A stretch of DNA of 64,000 nt from AWTP1-13 sp963820375 (GTDB lineage Bacteria; Pseudomonadota; Alphaproteobacteria; Rhizobiales; Hyphomicrobiaceae): contig CAWFZX010000013.1 of assembly GCA_963820375.1 (NCBI GenBank), positions 124,001-188,000 of the forward strand, given 5' to 3'. Below, in pieces: positions 56,410 to 64,000 of the stretch. Numbering within the stretch: position 1 is the first letter of the stretch; each line of letters opens with the position of its first letter. The notes under the pieces were generated by a model. That model did not search any database and was not told the origin of the DNA. It saw only the letters and a program-made list of their open reading frames with translations. Made by a program: the position numbers and the translations under genes.

Positions 56410-56652
56410 TTAGCGATTAAACCAGGAGGACCGCGTGGTTCGCCCGCGACCTAGTGATCCGGGATCGCTCCCTCTCACAACAAGGGTGCTGCGTTTGCCC
56501 TTGGCCCGCAGGTCTCCACGAAGCCTGTTCACGTTCGCCAGCGCTTGCCGCTGCGTTATGAACAAACCCACGCGCCTGGTGCCCGCACACACGGACCAAC
56601 CATACTCGGTCGGCTCGACAAGGAAGCTGGTCGAAATCTCACGCTTGGCCAC
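56410..56652 (-). CDS. Small DUF2188-like protein
   Basis: 80 residues from GTG 56652. The segment EYGWSVCAGTRRVGLFITQRQALANV is similar to the DUF2188 pattern (a beta-strand W-V, then a helix after F-T-tr-A). It is basic at the C-terminus. A GGGTGAG precedes the start. It is probably a small soluble protein; function is not known. Confidence 0.5.
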   Translation of the reverse strand: MAKREISTSFLVEPTEYGWSVCAGTRRVGLFITQRQALANVNRLRGDLRAKGKRSTLVVRGSDPGSLGRGRTTRSSWFNR

Positions 56653-56838
56653 AACTCACCCTAGCAGGACTGCGGTTCGTCGGCGAGCACTTCCTTGAGG
56701 GACGACACGCGACAGCACGTCGCCTGCGTGGCTTGCAATGGACGAACTGCCGCCCAAGCTTCGGACAGGCGCCAGCCGAATAGGCCGTATCAGCACGGAT
56801 CGCGCTCGCGTCCCGCCGTCCTTGCGGGGCTTTAGGCG

Positions 56839-57180
56839 TTAGTTCTTGACCGTGGCTTGCACCAGTCGCGCCTCGATCGTCTTGCCGCAATCGCGCCGGA
56901 ACGCAAAGCTCAGGTCACCGCGGCCAGCGATCATCTTCAGATGGTCTCGCACGACGTCATCGTAGTCGGTTGTACGCTTGGTCTTCAACTCGGCGACCGC
57001 TGCAGGGTTTGCCAGGATCGCATCCGCACAAACCGGCAGCAGTGCGCTCCAACCCGCCGCGTCCGCCTGCAGTTTGGCGGTGCTGCCGGTGACCCACCCA
57101 CCCCAGCTAAATCCGACCACGGCAAGCGCAACGGCTCCGGCGGCCGCACCCCAAAGACCGTAACGATATTTTTCTTGCAT
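56839..57180 (-). CDS. Conserved hypothetical membrane-anchored protein
   Basis: 113 residues. MQEKYRYGLWGAAAGAVALA leads into one transmembrane helix (VVGFSWGGWVTG), followed by a soluble domain with Cys residues. Proteins beginning MTEKYKYGIWGAVAGAVALA-like are known in rhizobia as unassigned. ATG 57180 is used. Its upstream region is AT-rich and palindrome-rich. Function unknown. Confidence 0.7.
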   Translation of the reverse strand: MQEKYRYGLWGAAAGAVALAVVGFSWGGWVTGSTAKLQADAAGWSALLPVCADAILANPAAVAELKTKRTTDYDDVVRDHLKMIAGRGDLSFAFRRDCGKTIEARLVQATVKN

Positions 57181-57533
57181 TTTTTTTCGTCTTTCGACTT
57201 TCCCTGGAGGGAAAATAATTTTCCGACCATCGCTAGCGTATACTCTTTTTTGCCGGATAGATACAAAAAACCGGAAATTTCCGAACAAAATAAACGGATA
57301 TTTCCACGTCGATTAAATTTGGCGGTGCATCGAGCATTGCTATTGCGAAAGGCAAAGCTGTTTGCGGTGGGCACCCCCGTGCTGGCGTTTCGCAGCCGAT
57401 ACTCCTTGGCCCCATCTCGCGACGGAGGCGGGAACCATTCGCCAGCTAAACCGCCCTGAGAGCTTGCCTGCGCTCACGCGCCAGACCGTTGGCGGCGACC
57501 AACGAGCCCGGCAACCCGGTCTGGCCATACCTG
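57181..57533. other. AT-rich control region with three GGAAA-TTTCC palindromes
   Basis: About 350 bp. The first 130 bases are AT-rich. Inverted repeats of GGAAA/TTTCC type are at 57210-57224, 57273-57282 and 57296-57305, plus TTTCCCTGGAGGGAAA at 57199-57214. The rest shows no gene. Confidence 0.6.
57272..57305 (-). promoter_or_regulatory. Palindromic operator pair
   Basis: CGGAAATTTCCG (57272-57283, perfect 12-bp palindrome) and CGGATATTTCC (57295-57305) are spaced 23 bp apart, near two helical turns. They lie about 90 bp upstream of the small membrane protein gene on the minus strand. A dimeric regulator could bind both. Confidence 0.45.
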
Positions 57534-57737
57534 TTAGGACTTCGTCTGCGCCGATGCTTCCAGCAGCACGATCAAGCGGTCGAGCTTCTTGTCGATCTGA
57601 CCGAGGTGATAGGCAATGTATTCGGCTGCATTGGCCATGCGCCGATCGACTTGGCTTAATGTGTCCGGGGAAGGGGTTGGCAGAAAATCGGCTTCCATTT
57701 CGGCTTTGAGGCGCTGTTTGACCGGATCCTGTTGCAT
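57534..57737 (-). CDS. Small hypothetical protein
   Basis: 67 residues, acidic and helical; AAEYIAYHLGQIDKKLDRLI could form a coiled coil. AGGAGTGGTC precedes ATG 57737, a good ribosome site. No family recognised. Confidence 0.6.
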   Translation of the reverse strand: MQQDPVKQRLKAEMEADFLPTPSPDTLSQVDRRMANAAEYIAYHLGQIDKKLDRLIVLLEASAQTKS

Positions 57738-57999
57738 TGACCACTCCTGTTCTCACCAGCCGGGTCCGTAAAAGCTCGGATGCGTGTGGCGACCCAGTGT
57801 CGCTGGCGTGTCACGACCCAAAAGATCGCTGATAAAGCATCCGAGTTCCGCCGCACCCACGTCGCACCAAGTGCCAGCAAACGCTACCCCCATCCCTCTG
57901 CTGCCCGCTCCCGACCAAGGCAGCCGGGCGGCCGTTCGGCGCAGGCGGGGCTTGCAGCTGCGCCGGACCGATAAATCGAAGCGTGCTGGAGCGCTCGCA

Positions 58000-58419
58000 T
58001 CAAGGTGCTTGTCGTCTAAAGGCGGCCTCGATTTCGGCAGGGTCGATCGTGTCTGCGACAAAGCTCCAGATCACCGCGTCGATCCTCTCATAGGCGCGCA
58101 TGGAGATTTTGCGGCGGCTGGCGGCCAATCTCGCACCGATCCAGCTTTCGACCAACGCTGCCGCCATTCTGGTTGGATCGCAATCTCGCTGCGACCCGCG
58201 CGGCGCGGCACGTTTGTCCGCCGTCGCCTGCCGTAACGCTGCGCTCAGCAAATCGATGGCGCCGTTGGCGCGGCCAGGCTGCTGTTCTATCAGCGCCATT
58301 TGCGCAATCACGCGACGGGCGACCGTCAGCCGAGCGTCGGATCCCATGACGTTGCGCGCGGTCTTCACATCTTTGAGCGCGTTGCGTCTTAGGCTGCGCG
58401 CTCGGAACCAGCCGACCAT
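58000..58419 (-). CDS. Hypothetical protein
   Basis: 139 residues from ATG 58419 (a TTG one codon upstream is in frame). Basic N-terminus, helical middle (SDARLTVARRVIAQMALIEQ), no signal peptide. No family is recognised. Codon use is in line with its neighbours. Confidence 0.5.
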   Translation of the reverse strand: MVGWFRARSLRRNALKDVKTARNVMGSDARLTVARRVIAQMALIEQQPGRANGAIDLLSAALRQATADKRAAPRGSQRDCDPTRMAAALVESWIGARLAASRRKISMRAYERIDAVIWSFVADTIDPAEIEAAFRRQAP

Positions 58420-58575
58420 CAACTTCCCATCTGACTAGACATGTTGTAACGAGAAACGACCCACCACCCCTGCCAGCCCAGGCTCTGTTTGGGGAACCTG
58501 CGCAAGAGCGCCTGAGACGGTCCTTATGTTGGGCAACAACGAGATCACTGTCTTGTGCAGCGGGACTGCTGCGCA

Positions 58576-58848
58576 CTACTTGGAAGCGGAACGATGTGGC
58601 CGACGTTCGCTGCCGCCCAGGAGAGCACGCGCGCGGGAAACGGCGTGCTGCCGCAAGACGAGCGGATTGCGATGACCCGCTCTGGCCATGGCCAGAATAG
58701 CGTCGGCCAGGTTTTTGCGAACCGCGCTTTCGGTGGCGGCGTCGAGCCTTGCGTCAATCGACGCCCACCCTTCGTCCAGGACCTGACAAAGCATCTGCAC
58801 GGTAGGGCCGTCAAAAGGCGCCTGTTGTAGAAGACGTCTGGCCTGCAT
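58576..58848 (-). CDS. Small helical protein, rhizobial type
   Basis: 90 residues. FDGPTVQMLCQVLDEGWASI and LADAILAMARAGHRNPLVLR fit a short helical family seen widely in rhizobia (pattern F-d-p-e-t, ALDEAW, A-e-A-I-l). No reaction is assigned. It lies in the small-protein island. Confidence 0.6.
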   Translation of the reverse strand: MQARRLLQQAPFDGPTVQMLCQVLDEGWASIDARLDAATESAVRKNLADAILAMARAGHRNPLVLRQHAVSRARALLGGSERRPHRSASK

Positions 58849-59110
58849 GGCTCGCTCTTCAAGCAGGCGGGAGCGGATCGTAGGCTCTCTCAGTCGGCGA
58901 CTGCCATGGCACGAAGTCTCGCCGATGCCTCAGGATAGCACATATTGACCCAAATTATACCGGGGAATCCCCAACAGCCATGCCCTCGGCCTTCCGTCTG
59001 CACCTTTGAGACCCGCGCTTGAAATGACAGCCGCGGGCCCTGGCAAGCTGACAGGCGCGTCTCACAACGGCAAGACCCCATGGCAGGCCCCAGGAACGGG
59101 CTGAGCGCCG

Positions 59111-59380
59111 TCAATCTCGCTCCCGGGTTGGTCGGGGGGATGGCCCGCTCCAGCCGCGCCACACGTAATAACCGTTATCGGCAATGCCCTTCATGATTGG
59201 CTCGGCCATGATGGGAGCGGGAACGCGCGAGCGAAGACCCAGCTCAAACTGCTCGCAAAACTCCCAGCCGTGCGTGCACGGCGAGCGCGGGATGTTGGCA
59301 CCCGTCATGTCGTGGGAGACGGCAAACAGATCTTCGCCTTGGCATTGGAAAAGGTAAACGGTGGTAACAGGATCAAACAT
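59111..59380 (-). CDS. Small conserved-type protein B (family shared with the gene at 55888)
   Basis: 89 residues. TTVYLFQCQGEDLFAVSHD-MTGANIP and NGYYVWR correspond in order and spacing to protein A (55888-56160). ATG 59380 is preceded by AAAGGAGATCTCCTTT, a perfect palindrome covering the ribosome site. No transmembrane segment. Function unknown. Confidence 0.7.
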   Translation of the reverse strand: MFDPVTTVYLFQCQGEDLFAVSHDMTGANIPRSPCTHGWEFCEQFELGLRSRVPAPIMAEPIMKGIADNGYYVWRGWSGPSPRPTRERD

Positions 59381-59396
59381 AAAGGAGATCTCCTTT
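59381..59396 (-). promoter_or_regulatory. 16-bp palindrome covering the ribosome-binding site
   Basis: AAAGGAGATCTCCTTT is a perfect 16-bp palindrome directly before ATG 59380. It contains AAGGAG. It may be an operator, or its hairpin may hide the ribosome site. Confidence 0.5.
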
Positions 59397-59492
59397 GCGC
59401 ATGCAAATCGGCTGGTGCCATGGCGCAAGAAGCGCCACCTTGGGGTAAAGCGCATCGGCTGCCTCTGCGATCGGACGCAGAGGCGCAGGCCG

Positions 59493-59855
59493 TCACAAGT
59501 CGAAACGACGCCGCGCCATTAGGCAGGCTTCATCACCCGGCGTGCAGTCGCGACAGACGTCGGGTCTCACCTCGTAGATGGCGCAGGTGACCGAAACACC
59601 AACCTCCCCGAGCAAAGCCGAACAGCGGTCGCCGTTGCAGCGCATGCGGCCGAGACCGTCATTGACGAGCTGGCGCGGAATTCGTTCGAGGTGATCCTCA
59701 TTTTCCGTGCTGAAGCGCGGCCAATCCCGCGAAAAAGCACAACAGGCCCCACACGTCCGGCAGGGCGACAGCGCCGCCGCGCTGGGCTCGCCAGTGGGGC
59801 CCGCGAACGCCAGGTGCGACCGCTCCCTTTCTTTGCTTGGCCGCGGCTCCCTCAC
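59493..59855 (-). CDS. YkgJ-family cysteine cluster protein
   Basis: 120 residues. Cysteine pattern CRTCGACC, CNGDRCSAL, TCAIYEVRPDVCRDC, C matches the YkgJ metal-binding family. It probably binds zinc or iron. It starts with GTG 59855 and overlaps the stop of the gene upstream (GTGA), so they are translationally coupled. Confidence 0.85.
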   Translation of the reverse strand: MREPRPSKERERSHLAFAGPTGEPSAAALSPCRTCGACCAFSRDWPRFSTENEDHLERIPRQLVNDGLGRMRCNGDRCSALLGEVGVSVTCAIYEVRPDVCRDCTPGDEACLMARRRFDL

Positions 59856-60052
59856 GCCGACACGCGGCGTGAAAGCTCACTCTCCTTGGCGACGCGTTCG
59901 AACGTCTCTGCCTTGCTTTTGACGCGGTAGAGAAATTCGCCAGCTTCGGCCGGGAGCAATCGGACGACCTCATAGAGTCGCCCCATCGTCGGCATGCCGG
60001 GCCGAGCTGGTGCATAATTCACAAGCTGTCCAACCTTAAAGCTATGCGCCAT
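59852..60052 (-). CDS. Small conserved hypothetical protein
   Basis: 66 residues. MAHSFKVGQLVNYAPARPG and YEVVRLLPAEAGEFLYRVKS resemble a small beta-rich rhizobial family with no assigned role. ATG 60052. It overlaps the cysteine cluster gene by 4 bp (GTGA). Confidence 0.7.
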   Translation of the reverse strand: MAHSFKVGQLVNYAPARPGMPTMGRLYEVVRLLPAEAGEFLYRVKSKAETFERVAKESELSRRVSA

Positions 60053-60122
60053 TACGCTTCTCCGTGGTTCGCGTCTCGACCCGGGCACTCCCAGAACTTT
60101 GCCATTCCGGGCGCCCGCCCGG

Positions 60123-61418
60123 TCAGCGGGGCCTGCTCGATCCGCTCGAAAGTGACCCCGTCGGATTTGCCCTTCGCCTGGGCGCTTTGCCGGACCGCTG
60201 GCGATCCGGTACGACCGCAGCGCGCTGGCGCGATGGCCTTGCCGGTGCGGTCGCCAACCATGCCGAGGCCGGTGCGCGGGTCTGCACAGCCGCGCAGCGG
60301 CGGTCTTCCGTCGGGATCGATTGCCGGATCAAGCGCTCGATATCACGCAGCAGATTGCGCTCGTCGGCGTCGCATAGCGAGATGGCGGTCCCGGTCTTGC
60401 CCGCACGCGCGGTCCGTCCGATGCGATGCACGTAGCTTTCCGCGACGTCGGGAAGCTCGTAGTTCACCACATGCGTCACCTGTTCAATGTCAATGCCCCG
60501 GGCAGCAATGTCGGTCGCAACCAACGCGCGGACTTTCGCGGCACGAAAGGCTGCCAGCGCCCGCTCGCGCTGCGATTGGCTCTTGTTGCCGTGGATAGCT
60601 GCAACACGCAGACCCGCCGCCTCAAGCCGGCGCGCAACGCGGTCGGCGCCCCGTTTCGTTCGCGTGAATATCAAAGCCCGCGACATTTTCGGATCGCCAA
60701 ACAGCTCGACCAGCAAGGAGCTCTTGTTATGGCTCTCAACGTAAATGATGCGCTGCGTGACGCTGTCAACTGTGGCAGCCGCGGGGGTCATGGAGACGGT
60801 AACGGGATCGCGCAACAGCTGGTCGGCCAGCTTGCGGATCTCCTGCGGCATGGTCGCCGAAAACAGCAGGTTTTGCCGGTTGGCGGGAAGATGGGAGACG
60901 ATGCGGCGGGTCGGCGGCAGGAAGCCAAGATCCAGCATCTGGTCGGCCTCGTCGAGGACGAGGACCTCCGTGCCGGCGAGCGTCACATTGCCCTCCGTTA
61001 GGTGATCGATCAGTCGACCGGGCGTGGCAACCAGCACATCGACGCCGCGCGCTAGCGCCTGCACCTGAGCGCCGGCACCTACGCCGCCGAACACGACGGC
61101 GACGAGGAGGCCGATGTGGCGCCCGTACACCCGGAAGCTTTGGCCGACCTGGCTGGCAAGCTCGCGCGTCGGGGTGAGAACCAAGACGCGACAGCCCTTA
61201 CGCCGCGCCGGGCGCCGATCGGTTGCCAGGCGGTGAATGATCGGCAGGGCAAATGCGGCAGTTTTGCCTGTTCCCGTCTGGGCGATCCCCAGCACATCTC
61301 GTCCGGCAAGCGTTACCGGAATGGCCTTGCCCTGAATCGGCGTGGGTTTGTCGTAGCCTTCGGCTTTGAGCGCGCGAAGGATCGGCTCGGCAAGGCCGTA
61401 TTCTGAAAACGTCGTCAA
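60123..61418 (-). CDS. DEAD-box ATP-dependent RNA helicase
   Basis: About 431 residues. The Q motif (PTPIQ), Walker A AQTGTGKT (46-53), PTRELA, DEAD, SAT, ARGID and HRIGRTAR are all intact. It unwinds RNA duplexes, e.g. in ribosome assembly or cold response. TTG 61418 gives the usual (M)TTFSEYGLAEPILRALK start; the frame extends to ATG 61661, but that part does not resemble the family. A short basic tail follows the core. Confidence 0.92.
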   Translation of the reverse strand: MTTFSEYGLAEPILRALKAEGYDKPTPIQGKAIPVTLAGRDVLGIAQTGTGKTAAFALPIIHRLATDRRPARRKGCRVLVLTPTRELASQVGQSFRVYGRHIGLLVAVVFGGVGAGAQVQALARGVDVLVATPGRLIDHLTEGNVTLAGTEVLVLDEADQMLDLGFLPPTRRIVSHLPANRQNLLFSATMPQEIRKLADQLLRDPVTVSMTPAAATVDSVTQRIIYVESHNKSSLLVELFGDPKMSRALIFTRTKRGADRVARRLEAAGLRVAAIHGNKSQSQRERALAAFRAAKVRALVATDIAARGIDIEQVTHVVNYELPDVAESYVHRIGRTARAGKTGTAISLCDADERNLLRDIERLIRQSIPTEDRRCAAVQTRAPASAWLATAPARPSRQRAAVVPDRQRSGKAPRRRANPTGSLSSGSSRPR

Positions 61419-61932
61419 TTGTAGGTACTTTCTCTCGACCGCGTGCGCGCGCCGTCCGACCGGTGGGTCGGTGCGATAGTGCGCCTTGCGGCCACGTTGT
61501 TGGAGACACCCCGCGTGTCCTGGGCTGTCGGATGCAATGCTCGGGGCGCTCAACAGGAGGACACGGGTGCCTCGAAGGGCCGACAATGTGTCCGTCACGC
61601 GGCTGGAGCGCCGCAAATCGCTCATGGGAGCGGTAGCACCTTCTCTCATGCTGCGACGCACAAGTCAACCGCTGCCGCAGCGAAGCGCCAAACCGCGGCG
61701 CTGCCGTGGTGCCGGTTTCGACCCCTCGGAAGAACAGCGCCTGCGTGTTCGCCCACGCCGGCTCAGAGGCGCGCGGCGGCGGACTGGTCGCGGTTGAGCT
61801 GCCAAGCGCACACAAAAGTCGATGCCGTGCTGAGGTTAAACGCTTGCGAGACCGCTAGGGTGTCGCTCATGGGCTGGAGCGGCGCTTGCCCTCACGCACG
61901 CCGGTGGCAGGTCATCAGGAGGAGGAGTGGCA
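61419..61932. other. Intergenic region between helicase and dehydrogenase
   Basis: About 510 bp divergent region; no supported gene. It should contain both promoters. Small frames here have no recognisable domain. Confidence 0.5.
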
Positions 61933-62826
61933 ATGGCAGAGACAATTGGCTTTATCGGACTGGGCGCCATGGGCGGCGGCATGGCGGGCAACCTGCTCAA
62001 GGCTGGCTATCAGCTTGTCGTCAACGATCTCGACAGTACCAAGATGGCAGCCGTGGTCGCGCGCGGCGCACAGCCAGCGTCGAGCGCCGCCGAGGTCGCG
62101 CGCCGGTGCAGTTGCAGCATCACCATGGTCGAGACGACGGCACAGACCGAAGCCGTGATCCTCGGCGCCAATGGCATCATCGACGGCGCCAGCCGCGGCC
62201 ACGTCGTGGCGATGATGAGCACCATCGATCCGCATGCCGCCAAGCACATGCATGACCGCTTGCAGCAAGCTGGCATTGCCATGCTGGACGCGCCCGTCAG
62301 CGGCGGCAGCGCGCGCGCCACGGCGGGCGAGCTTGCCGTGATCGCCGGCGGCGATGCGGCAGCGTTCGAGCGCTGCCGCGCCGTCTTCAAGGCCATGTCG
62401 ACGCATCAGTTCCATGTCGGCGGCATCGGGCAGGGCCTGGCCCTGAAGCTCGTCAACAACATGCTGATCCAGGTCAACACGGTGGCGATCGCCGAAGCCT
62501 TTGTGATGGGCGCCAAGGCCGGGCTCGACGCGCAGACCATGTACGACGTCATCAAGGTCTCGACGGGAGCCAGCTTTGCGCTCGACTATCGCCTGCCGCG
62601 CATGATCGCCGGTGATTTCAAGCCGGGTGGCACCATCGACATTTCCTACAAAGACCAGGAGCTCGAAACCGCCTTCGCAAAATCGCTTGGCGTGCCGCTG
62701 TTTCTCGCCAACGTCAGCCAGCAGGTCTACCAAATGGCGCGGGCGGCGGGCCTCGCCAAGGAGGATGGCGCAGCGATTGTGAAGATTTACGAACAGATGG
62801 CGGGCGTGAGACTTGGACCGAGATAG
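61933..62826 (+). CDS. NAD(P)-dependent beta-hydroxyacid dehydrogenase (3-hydroxyisobutyrate dehydrogenase family)
   Basis: 297 residues. The dinucleotide motif GFIGLGAMGGG (6-16), substrate motif DAPVSGGSARATAGEL and catalytic Lys in LALKLVNNMLI are present. The family reduces or oxidises tartronate semialdehyde, 3-hydroxyisobutyrate or similar. GGAGGAGG at 61919-61926 is a strong ribosome site for ATG 61933. It is convergent with the polysaccharide deacetylase gene. Confidence 0.92.
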   Translation: MAETIGFIGLGAMGGGMAGNLLKAGYQLVVNDLDSTKMAAVVARGAQPASSAAEVARRCSCSITMVETTAQTEAVILGANGIIDGASRGHVVAMMSTIDPHAAKHMHDRLQQAGIAMLDAPVSGGSARATAGELAVIAGGDAAAFERCRAVFKAMSTHQFHVGGIGQGLALKLVNNMLIQVNTVAIAEAFVMGAKAGLDAQTMYDVIKVSTGASFALDYRLPRMIAGDFKPGGTIDISYKDQELETAFAKSLGVPLFLANVSQQVYQMARAAGLAKEDGAAIVKIYEQMAGVRLGPR

Positions 62827-62841
62827 CTATCGCCGGCGTCA

Positions 62842-63780
62842 TCAACTCAAGCTGCCGGGGTAGTCCTGCCAAATGCTGGGTTCGAGCTTCAAGCTGGTCG
62901 ACGCCGGATAGGCTTGCGTCCAATAGTTGGCACATTCGGCGCCCGTTGCATTCCACAGCTCCGGCAGACGGCTGATGCGAGCGAGAAAATCCTCCAAGCC
63001 GGCCATGCGATTGCACCAGCCGATGTGTTGCGGGTGCAGCGTCATTGTGAAAAAACGGCCGCGCTGATATTGCGCGTCGAGCTCCGCGCGCCAATTGCGA
63101 AACAGCATGTCGGGGTTCTCCAGTCCCGTCCCGGCAACTGGAAACATGCAAAAGAACTGATCATCGAAGTGATAATAGTAGGGCAGCGTCAGGATCGCGC
63201 GCCTGCTGGCAAAATCCGTCACCCAGTAGTGCGGGAGGTCATCGGCAAGGCCGTTGCCCATGTAGTGGTAGCCGGCCTCGAGCAAAAGCTGCATGGTGTT
63301 GGCGCTGATGCTGCCGCCGGCGAACGGGTCCTGCTGCCGCGGCAGCGAGAACCAGCCCGAGGGACGCGTTCCCGCAACCGCGGTCAGCATTTCTGTCGCC
63401 AGCTTGATGCGCGCCTCTTCCTCGTCTCGGTGCAATTGGCTGACATCCTCATGCTTTAATCCGTGCGCTGCTATTTCGTGACCGCGCCGGGCGATATCCC
63501 TGACCCGAGCCGGATAGCATTCGGCCATCACCGCCGGCACCGCAAACGTCGCGCGCAGCCCATGGCGTGCGAGGGCGTCCAGCAGCCCATCGAGGCCGTC
63601 GTTGACGGCAAAGACCGCCACCTCACTGGCAAGGTCGCGCGGCACAATTCCCTCCGGGCCACTGGCCACGCTCAGGTCGACAACGATGTGGATGGCGCAA
63701 CGCTTTGCGTCGGGCCAGCGCACGTCGGCGTCGGCCAGGCTCTTCTCATCCGAAATCGTATATCCCTGCTTCCAGGGCAT
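62842..63780 (-). CDS. Polysaccharide deacetylase family protein
   Basis: 312 residues, NodB-type fold. VDLSVASGPEG, HEIAAHGLKHED (metal His pair) and TLHPQHIG are the family motifs. Related enzymes of this size deacetylate N-acyl compounds or act as PuuE-type allantoinase. It begins at ATG 63780, just 14 bp after the stop of a second deacetylase-like gene. Confidence 0.85.
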   Translation of the reverse strand: MPWKQGYTISDEKSLADADVRWPDAKRCAIHIVVDLSVASGPEGIVPRDLASEVAVFAVNDGLDGLLDALARHGLRATFAVPAVMAECYPARVRDIARRGHEIAAHGLKHEDVSQLHRDEEEARIKLATEMLTAVAGTRPSGWFSLPRQQDPFAGGSISANTMQLLLEAGYHYMGNGLADDLPHYWVTDFASRRAILTLPYYYHFDDQFFCMFPVAGTGLENPDMLFRNWRAELDAQYQRGRFFTMTLHPQHIGWCNRMAGLEDFLARISRLPELWNATGAECANYWTQAYPASTSLKLEPSIWQDYPGSLS

Positions 63781-63794
63781 GGCTGCCACTCCGC

Positions 63795-64000
63795 TCAAGT
63801 TCCAGGCGCAAATTGGCGCACACCGACACGGGACCCTGCCGAATGCTGCGCAAGTGCATGACGCGCCACGTCCTCGCAGGTGGCAAACCATACGCCGGGA
63901 AGCGCCTTCATGCTTTGGATCAAGCGATCGAGCATGGCGATGCGCAGCGCGCGCCCCGACACGAACGGGTGCAAGCAGATATTAAGATAGCCGCCCTGCC
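63795..64000 (-). CDS. Polysaccharide deacetylase family protein (C-terminal part)
   Basis: The frame is open to the window edge and ends at TGA 63797-63795. The visible 67 residues include LHPFVSGRALRIAMLDRLIQ and GVWFATCEDVARHAL, which is the C-terminal part of a NodB-like deacetylase. It is upstream of, and tandem with, another deacetylase gene. Confidence 0.8.
   Translation of the reverse strand, partial: QGGYLNICLHPFVSGRALRIAMLDRLIQSMKALPGVWFATCEDVARHALAQHSAGSRVGVRQFAPGT

Overview
The window looks like chromosome of a GC-rich alphaproteobacterium, most likely Hyphomicrobiales (Rhizobiales) near the Bradyrhizobiaceae/Xanthobacteraceae. The evidence is gene content and order: amiC-mrcA-prfB; an RNase E with a long acidic insertion near its N-terminus; M48 protease-dsbA-accB-accC-aat followed by convergent DUF2155 and NDUFA12-like genes; a B12-dependent ribonucleotide reductase (NrdJ); and several short orphan proteins of a type common in rhizobia. 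No rRNA, tRNA, CRISPR array or insertion sequence was recognised. Genus-level placement is inference.

Layout. 1-2.2 kb: the end of a sugar-acid catabolic operon (SDR dehydrogenase, OtnI/Hyi-type isomerase, DenD-type dehydrogenase). 2.3-27 kb: mainly housekeeping genes: two RNA methyltransferase-like genes, an AhpD-like protein, prfB with an intact +1 programmed frameshift site, PBP1A, an amidase, RNase E, an aminotransferase, a periplasmic M48/TPR protease, a DsbA-like protein, biotin carboxylase and its carrier, L/F-transferase, a complex I accessory protein and NrdJ. 28-42.5 kb: a long minus-strand uptake and catabolic block. It runs from a CocE-like hydrolase through a branched-chain-type ABC importer (whose LivM is frameshifted), a GAF protein, an amidohydrolase with a truncated duplicate beside it, and a polyamine-type ABC importer, to a FAD oxidoreductase. 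42.7-49 kb: scattered genes, including a recombinase-like HTH protein without a catalytic domain, an L,D-transpeptidase, an MlrC-like protein, a small membrane protein with a coupled mini-ORF, and a cytokinin-dehydrogenase-like flavoenzyme. 49.5-55.5 kb: a TPP enzyme, a TRAP transporter and a Rieske oxygenase, all on the minus strand. 55.9-60 kb: an island of very small proteins with two divergent members of one family and AT-rich, palindrome-rich control regions. 60-64 kb: a DEAD-box helicase, a beta-hydroxyacid dehydrogenase and two tandem polysaccharide-deacetylase genes, the last cut by the window edge.

The 28-42.5 kb genes share one strand with short gaps. They probably act together: two importers bring in an amide- or peptide-like compound, the CocE-like hydrolase and amidohydrolase cleave it, and the FAD enzyme oxidises an amine product. 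The substrate is unknown. The 49.5-55.5 kb block likewise pairs an organic-acid importer with an oxygenase and a TPP lyase or synthase.

A recurring feature is short tandem repeats of 12-16 bp at gene starts or within coding sequence (upstream of mrcA, inside amiC, upstream of the PotB-like permease, at the CocE start). No complete novel defence or mobile system was found. The strongest unusual signals are these repeats, the decayed genes in the transport block, and the small-protein island with its palindromic control sites.
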